From assembly GCA_001579985.1 (NCBI GenBank), contig LRSR01010877.1, forward strand, positions 1-62,883: DNA of 62,883 bases. The letters are read 5' to 3'. The notes beneath the pieces were generated by a model. The model worked only from the letters and a program-made list of their open reading frames with translations, ran no database searches and was not told the DNA's origin. Origin of the DNA: Hypsibius dujardini. Its lineage: Eukaryota; Tardigrada; Eutardigrada; Parachela; Hypsibiidae. The translations under genes and the position numbers were made by a program. Positions 58,764-62,883 of this stretch are shown here, in pieces (position 1 is the first letter of the stretch; the number at the start of each line of letters is the position of its first letter).

Positions 58764-59165
58764 TTGAATCCGGTGATGCGAATAAATCCAATTACAAATA
58801 TGTTTAATGAATGGCTAATTGATCCGAAATCTGGAAAAGCCACAAAAAAGTGGGTCAAGCAGGATGAAAAAACGTGGGAATTTCGGGAAGGGAAAGTGGA
58901 GTTGTCATTACCTTTGGGCAATGAACGTGGCTGTTTCAACAACAACTGCGTCAAATGCTGCCCGTACGTGGGATCGTCCCTCGTAAAAATGGTTAGGAAG
59001 ATTAGAAGACGGTGCGCACACGCACTGTTGATATGGGCAGTAAAAGTGTACGGAAGCGTAATCGCGATACAAAAAGCTGTTTTGTTGTGGTCTCCTCGAA
59101 TGAACTCGTCGAGGGAATCCGCGCAGAAATTTTCGAAGAGAGCAAGCAAAGCAGAGGTATGTTGA
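58764..59165 (+). CDS. Unassigned open reading frame, 133 codons, doubtful
   Basis: Open on the plus strand from ATG to stop, with a hydrophilic Lys/Glu-rich first half (KKWVKQDEKTWEFREGK) and a CFNNNCVKCCP cluster. The antisense frame (58658-59149) is open for even longer (163 codons), which weakens the case for either. No family is recognised; it may be part of a decayed element or chance. Confidence 0.2.
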   Translation: MNPVMRINPITNMFNEWLIDPKSGKATKKWVKQDEKTWEFREGKVELSLPLGNERGCFNNNCVKCCPYVGSSLVKMVRKIRRRCAHALLIWAVKVYGSVIAIQKAVLLWSPRMNSSRESAQKFSKRASKAEVC

Positions 59166-59384
59166 CGAAAAGACGAGGTTGTCTGACTGTGCAGAAGTGC
59201 AAAGTGCGCAATGCGCGTTTAACACTTCTGCGTGCTATGCACAAATTGTACACTCGTTGTGCACCGGCAGGTGGCGTAAGGGGACCCTTCCGCCTTGCGC
59301 AAACGTCCCCCACTCTAACAAGAAAACAACTACCAGTGCAACCCTCCGATCATGACCAAACCTTTTTTTATTACCATGTCCCCT

Positions 59385-59602
59385 AACATGACTTTACAAA
59401 ATATGACTCGCGGCAAAGATCTCCCCGTTCAACGGGGAGAAATTCGGAAGATCAGCCAGCACACAAGCACAGCACATGTTCTAGTACGTGCCGTTACAGT
59501 GCCTAGCAGTCAATCAAGCGCCCATGATCATTGCAATGTACGAATTTCTCCCCGTTGAACGGGGAGCTCTTTGCCGCGAGTCTTATTTTGTAAGATCATG
59601 TT
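59385..59602. mobile_element. Foldback element with 62-bp inverted arms
   Basis: Arms at 59385-59446 and 59541-59602 are inverted copies with only a few mismatches. Each carries gactcgcggcaaaga and an internal perfect palindrome ctccccgttcaacggggag. The spacer of 94 bp is unrelated. Each arm reads, outward in, the same peptide-like frame (TRGKDLPVQRGEIR and TRGKELPVQRGEIR), which reflects the duplication, not coding. Confidence 0.75.
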
Positions 59603-59782
59603 CGGGCGCTCCTCTTCGTTCTCCCATGTTCTGATCTCATTTTTCTTTCCCCGCGTTCTCCCCTGCTTCTCTCTCCCTCCTGGAACTTTTTTCGGCGGAA
59701 GATCTCGGTCATCCACATGGGAAAGCTTGTGCGTTGTTTAAGGTAAATTGGTACGCTAAAATCCAACGGAAGTGTTAGTCCC

Positions 59783-59844
59783 AGGCGGATTGACGCAGTC
59801 GCCCATGCCGTGTAAGCATGCAGTCCCCTATGCTCAATCCGCCT
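59783..59844. other. Compact hairpin: 11-bp perfect outer stem with inner stem
   Basis: aggcggattga at 59783-59793 pairs exactly with tcaatccgcct at 59834-59844. Inside, catgc and gcatg can pair around cgtgtaa. The 62-base unit could be a structured RNA or a small palindromic insertion. No tRNA A- or B-box pattern fits it. Confidence 0.45.
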
Positions 59845-60459
59845 ATGACTTCTCAAGTTAAAGTGGCGTCAGTTGAATTTTGTAATCTCCACTCACCGTT
59901 CGCCGCTTACATTATTTTGGAGGCGACCTAAAATACCAAGCCCTTTTTTAGAAGGTTCAGCGGATGACACTTTAAAGGCTTGTGACAGGATGGCAGTCAA
60001 GATGTTTCAATCAACATTTACAGTTTTACAACACAGCAGGCATTTATTTGGCAAGCATCCAACTGGGATTTTTAGTGTTTCAAACCATTTCTTGTTATGT
60101 GTTATATTCCGCTTCAGTCTTTTGGGAACCTTAATGTCTTAATTTGCTAAGTTTCTGAATTTGAACTAAAGTGAAATTTCCAGTGAAAAACAGTCTGGAG
60201 TGGTTGTGTAGTTGTTAAGGTCATGGCCAGTACCTTTGACCTGACCGTATGGAACAAATCCCATTTTATAATCTGCTCAAATTACCGAATTTACTCGCAT
60301 TCGTGACGGAAAATTAAGTCTCCTATCCGTGGATCTATCTTCCACCTTGACCTCCTCCTCTGCGAACTCCTCCCTTCCATCTCAAAAGAGTGATCTGTTT
60401 CGCTTCTAGCCCAATGAGTGAATGAACTCTGACGAGGGAAAAGATGCTCTTCAGAACGA

Positions 60460-60916
60460 GCGGCCTCAGCGAATTTCTTCGTTCGGATTCGTTTAGGTAA
60501 AAGTCCCTCTTCGCGAGCGAGAACAATAGCATGAAACGGTCGAATGCATAGTGTATGCATTCCCTGGCCGTCCGGCACTTGGAGCCGCATTCGGATGCTG
60601 CGATGTCGTGGTCGCTAATGTTGTTCCCGGGGAAGGTGCAGTGATGCGCTCAGTCCTGTCCGTTCCACTGAATGGCCTCGTCATCATGAACACCGCACAT
60701 CCAGTCGTCGTTGCCGTTGTCGAGAGCCTAGCTTTTCTCCATGGGTCCTCCCTTCAGCTGACACTTGCGGTCATAGGGGCCGTACACATTGTGGGTGCAT
60801 TCACTGACCTTCAGGCACTGGGAGCCGCATAAGCGTTGGTCTATGTGGTGCTCGCTTATGACGATGCCGCCGAGGAACTCGCAGCCGTGAGACCAGTTAC
60901 CCTGCCATTTAGCCAA
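60460..60916 (-). pseudogene. Decayed gene for a cysteine-rich PAN/Apple-like repeat protein
   Basis: The minus strand encodes two repeats in one frame. The first is GCEFLGG-IS-HHI----CGSQCLKVSECTHNVYGPYDRKCQLKGG (about 60740-60880). The second is a diverged copy with CTFPGNNISDHDI, CGSKC and ECIHYAFDRF (about 60535-60640). The spacing CGSxC...ECTH...C.LK.G is typical of PAN/Apple modules, which bind protein or carbohydrate in secreted proteins. Between them lie two in-frame stops (TAG after PMEKS, TGA after WNGQD), and no clear splice sites remove them. The second repeat lacks its final CxLKGG. I read this as a pseudogene fragment; an intron removing the stops is possible but less likely. 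Confidence 0.6.
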
Positions 60917-62210
60917 GTTATTTCACACCACTTGTTTACTGTAATTTCATTGAACAGATTTTTTAGTCAAAGTATACATGTTGCACGAAAATCGGAAATC
61001 AACCACAAATCAATGCTTCTCATGGAATGGATAGATTTTCATTACGTTTTAGCTAATTAATTATACCAACGGCGAAAGAGACTTTCCGCGCGGGGCGGAG
61101 AGATTTGCATCTGAATGAAAATTTAATCAAGGGGAGGGGGTATGGTTCCATTATAGGGCTTATGCTACAAGTCCCCTTACCCATTTTTGTTCCCTGTTGC
61201 TTTTACAAGTGCTAACCCAGGTTCTTTGGGTCATCATAACCCATTTGATAATTTTTGAAAGCCCAATTGTTCCAAATTCTTTTAGTATCACTTCCGGTTC
61301 TCTTGGCACTTATTCAAACACGAGAACCCATTTCAGGGGGAGTAAAGGTTTTATTCCTTTTGACATTGCGAATGCCGAAGGGGAACACGGTCGTCGAAGA
61401 CGGCCAAAACCAATACGAAAACAAATTGTTAGAACTGTTTGTTGCCGAGAAGGAACTGATATCTCTTAAGGTGGCAGACCTTTATATACTTCCAAAAATA
61501 CGGAGAGGTACAGAGTGAATCTAGAGAGAGAGAGAGACAGTTTTGCGCCCAATCCGGTCACCGGGCTAACCAGTGGTAAAGAGTAACTGGGGAAAGACCA
61601 AGCAGGTGAGTTGGGAGTTGTAGGGTGGGCTACCCAGATGAGAGCGAGAACTGGCCGCTGGGCGAACTTGTCGGGTGGGCTATATGTCACGCATTGGACA
61701 AGCTTGTCGCATGGGCTATTTTCAGGCAGCCCGCCAAAGTCAGCTCACCAGTGAAAGTCCGCCGTGTTATAACTAGATTCATGAGATAATCTTCCCCGTT
61801 TTGGTTTTTCATTCCGTACTCACTCGGGCAATGTCCAATAGTGTTTGACCTTTTTGTGATGAGGAAACATGAAGAATTCTAAACCCATCCGCATTTTATC
61901 GAATCAGAGGACATTGGTCAGCACCAGAAAATAGAAATAAGGAGGGCATAAAGAGGAGGAAGGGGAGGAGGACTTGTAGCCTAAACCCCATTACAGGGGG
62001 CAGTTTTGACTTTTGATTCACACTTTCACCAATTTAACAAAAATAAAATCTCTCGTAATTAATCGCTAATTAAGTAGGTAGCGGTGGTTTTGCTCCAGTG
62101 CCTTTTTACGCCTCTGCTCAAGTCAAATATGGAGCTTGCAAGGTGCGTTGTTTTTGCCGACGGTAAGCAGAACACACCCGCGTACTTTTAGAAGGTTAGG
62201 AGGAAGTCTC

Positions 62211-62427
62211 TACGTTCATAGTCCGGGTCAGATGCCCGACCAAAAAGTGTCAGATCGTCTGCTCTGGCATAGTAGACAATTCTTGCCAGACCAAGTCCCA
62301 AAATAACACTAATCTTGAGAGTCCTTCTGACATTGTTAGAAAGACGTTCATTGTCGGTCTAGCAAAGGGATCTGAGTTAACCCTTTTCGAGTGGCTTTCT
62401 GGCGTTTTCATACGGACTATGAACGTA
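62211..62427. mobile_element. 217-bp element with perfect 15-bp terminal inverted repeats
   Basis: tacgttcatagtccg (62211-62225) and cggactatgaacgta (62413-62427) are exact reverse complements. A third, variant terminus, acggactataaacga, lies at about 62837. There is no internal coding. MITE-like. Confidence 0.65.
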
Positions 62428-62542
62428 TCGTAACTTTAGCAGTGTTGTCACGTGTCAGCCGCAGGGTAAAATATAGCACGTATAGAAGTGATCACGGTGA
62501 CAGATGGTAACTTCAGCTCGGACCAGGGACTCGTTTATAAGG

Positions 62543-62835
62543 TCCTTACAAATCGGAACCACTACCCCTCGTGCTAGGGCCAGGGCTTCATGTTCCTGAT
62601 TATTTTAAAACCCCGTGATGGTAGGGCCAGAAGTGGGCAAAGGGGCAAAACGCACACAAACCTCAAATTTGATCGAAAAACTGGTGTTTTTTTAAATGTT
62701 CTGAAATCCCGGGGCCATAAAAGTCAGACCCCCACACCCCTATAAGTTTCTAAACAGTCACGGAATGTAGACCGAATTTTGAGTTCAGGTTTTTAAAACG
62801 TGCCGCTTGCCCCCTGGTCCTCGTGCTGGCTTATT
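62543..62835. mobile_element. Diverged relative of the 47154-47372 element
   Basis: Starts tccttacaaatcggaacc and contains gtgggcaaaggggcaaaac, matching the left arm of the intronic element at 47154. An inverted cttgccccctggtcc follows near 62806. The right end is uncertain because it runs close to the window border. Confidence 0.5.
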
Positions 62836-62883
62836 ATACGGACTATAAACGAACATCTGATTCAGACAGATACTTCCCAAAAT

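Larger units (their letters stand above)
58214..62883. other. Gene-poor, repeat-rich segment at the window's right end
   Basis: Beyond the F-BAR start codon I find no intact recognisable gene. It contains the F-BAR promoter area, an unassigned open frame (58764-59165), a foldback element, a long hairpin, a PAN/Apple-like pseudogene and two inverted-repeat elements, each listed separately. The remainder, such as 60920-62200, shows nothing assignable. A short direct repeat of 'cttgtcg..tgggctat' is visible at about 61666-61720. Confidence 0.5.

Noticed and set aside
61197-61518. Two overlapping 87-90 codon plus frames, one with a hydrophobic start
   Set aside because: The second lacks an ATG at its start (TTG), neither has family resemblance, and they overlap each other in different frames.

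Overview
This window is nuclear DNA of a small invertebrate animal. Genes are split into short exons by GT-AG introns that are mostly under 300 bp, and the products are metazoan. Intergenic gaps run from about 0.8 to 5 kb. The best taxonomic guess is a compact-genome ecdysozoan, possibly a tardigrade, suggested by a decayed PAN/Apple-like gene, an animal haem peroxidase and tetranucleotide-rich introns. That assignment is inference only; the sequence alone does not prove it. No bacterial operons, plasmid features, CRISPR arrays, rRNA genes or convincing tRNA genes were seen.

Layout: (1) 1-4499, minus, exportin-1/CRM1, 12 exons, C-terminus cut by the window edge. (2) 7147-8358, minus, a stefin-type cystatin with an unexpected signal peptide. 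(3) 9305-17196, minus, a large animal haem peroxidase with a Gly-Pro-rich C-terminal tail. (4) 19056-23045, minus, PPM1A/B-type PP2C phosphatase. (5) 28356-31926, plus, sorting nexin SNX1/2 (retromer PX-BAR). (6) 33894-37616, plus, Fos-family bZIP. (7) 38476-41887, minus, tubulin cofactor E-like (TBCEL). (8) 43213-45425, plus, glia maturation factor. (9) 46187-49615, minus, four-pass TMEM179-like membrane protein. (10) 52423-58213, minus, F-BAR/HR1/SH3 protein of the CIP4/FBP17/TOCA-1 family. (11) 58214-62883, gene-poor and repeat-rich, with a PAN/Apple-like pseudogene and several inverted-repeat elements. Reading frame and exon phase were followed by hand across every junction; one junction, in the peroxidase N-terminus, remains unresolved.

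The genes do not form a single pathway. Several are general eukaryotic housekeeping functions: nuclear export, endosomal retrieval, actin branching control (GMF and TOCA), tubulin proteostasis and stress-kinase dephosphorylation. The noncoding DNA carries two pervasive tetranucleotide families (TGTC/GACA and CAAT/ATTG), an AT-rich dispersed repeat in three copies, and several short elements with terminal inverted repeats (MITE- or foldback-like).

The most notable observations are: the peroxidase appears to have lost both carboxylates that covalently anchor haem in mammalian family members; a type-1 cystatin has acquired a leader peptide on a 20-bp exon; three consensus AP-1 sites lie upstream of the Fos start; the GMF start codon is split off by an intron; a GC-AG intron interrupts the SH3 domain; and there is a set of inverted-repeat elements. 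No wholly new multi-gene system could be supported.
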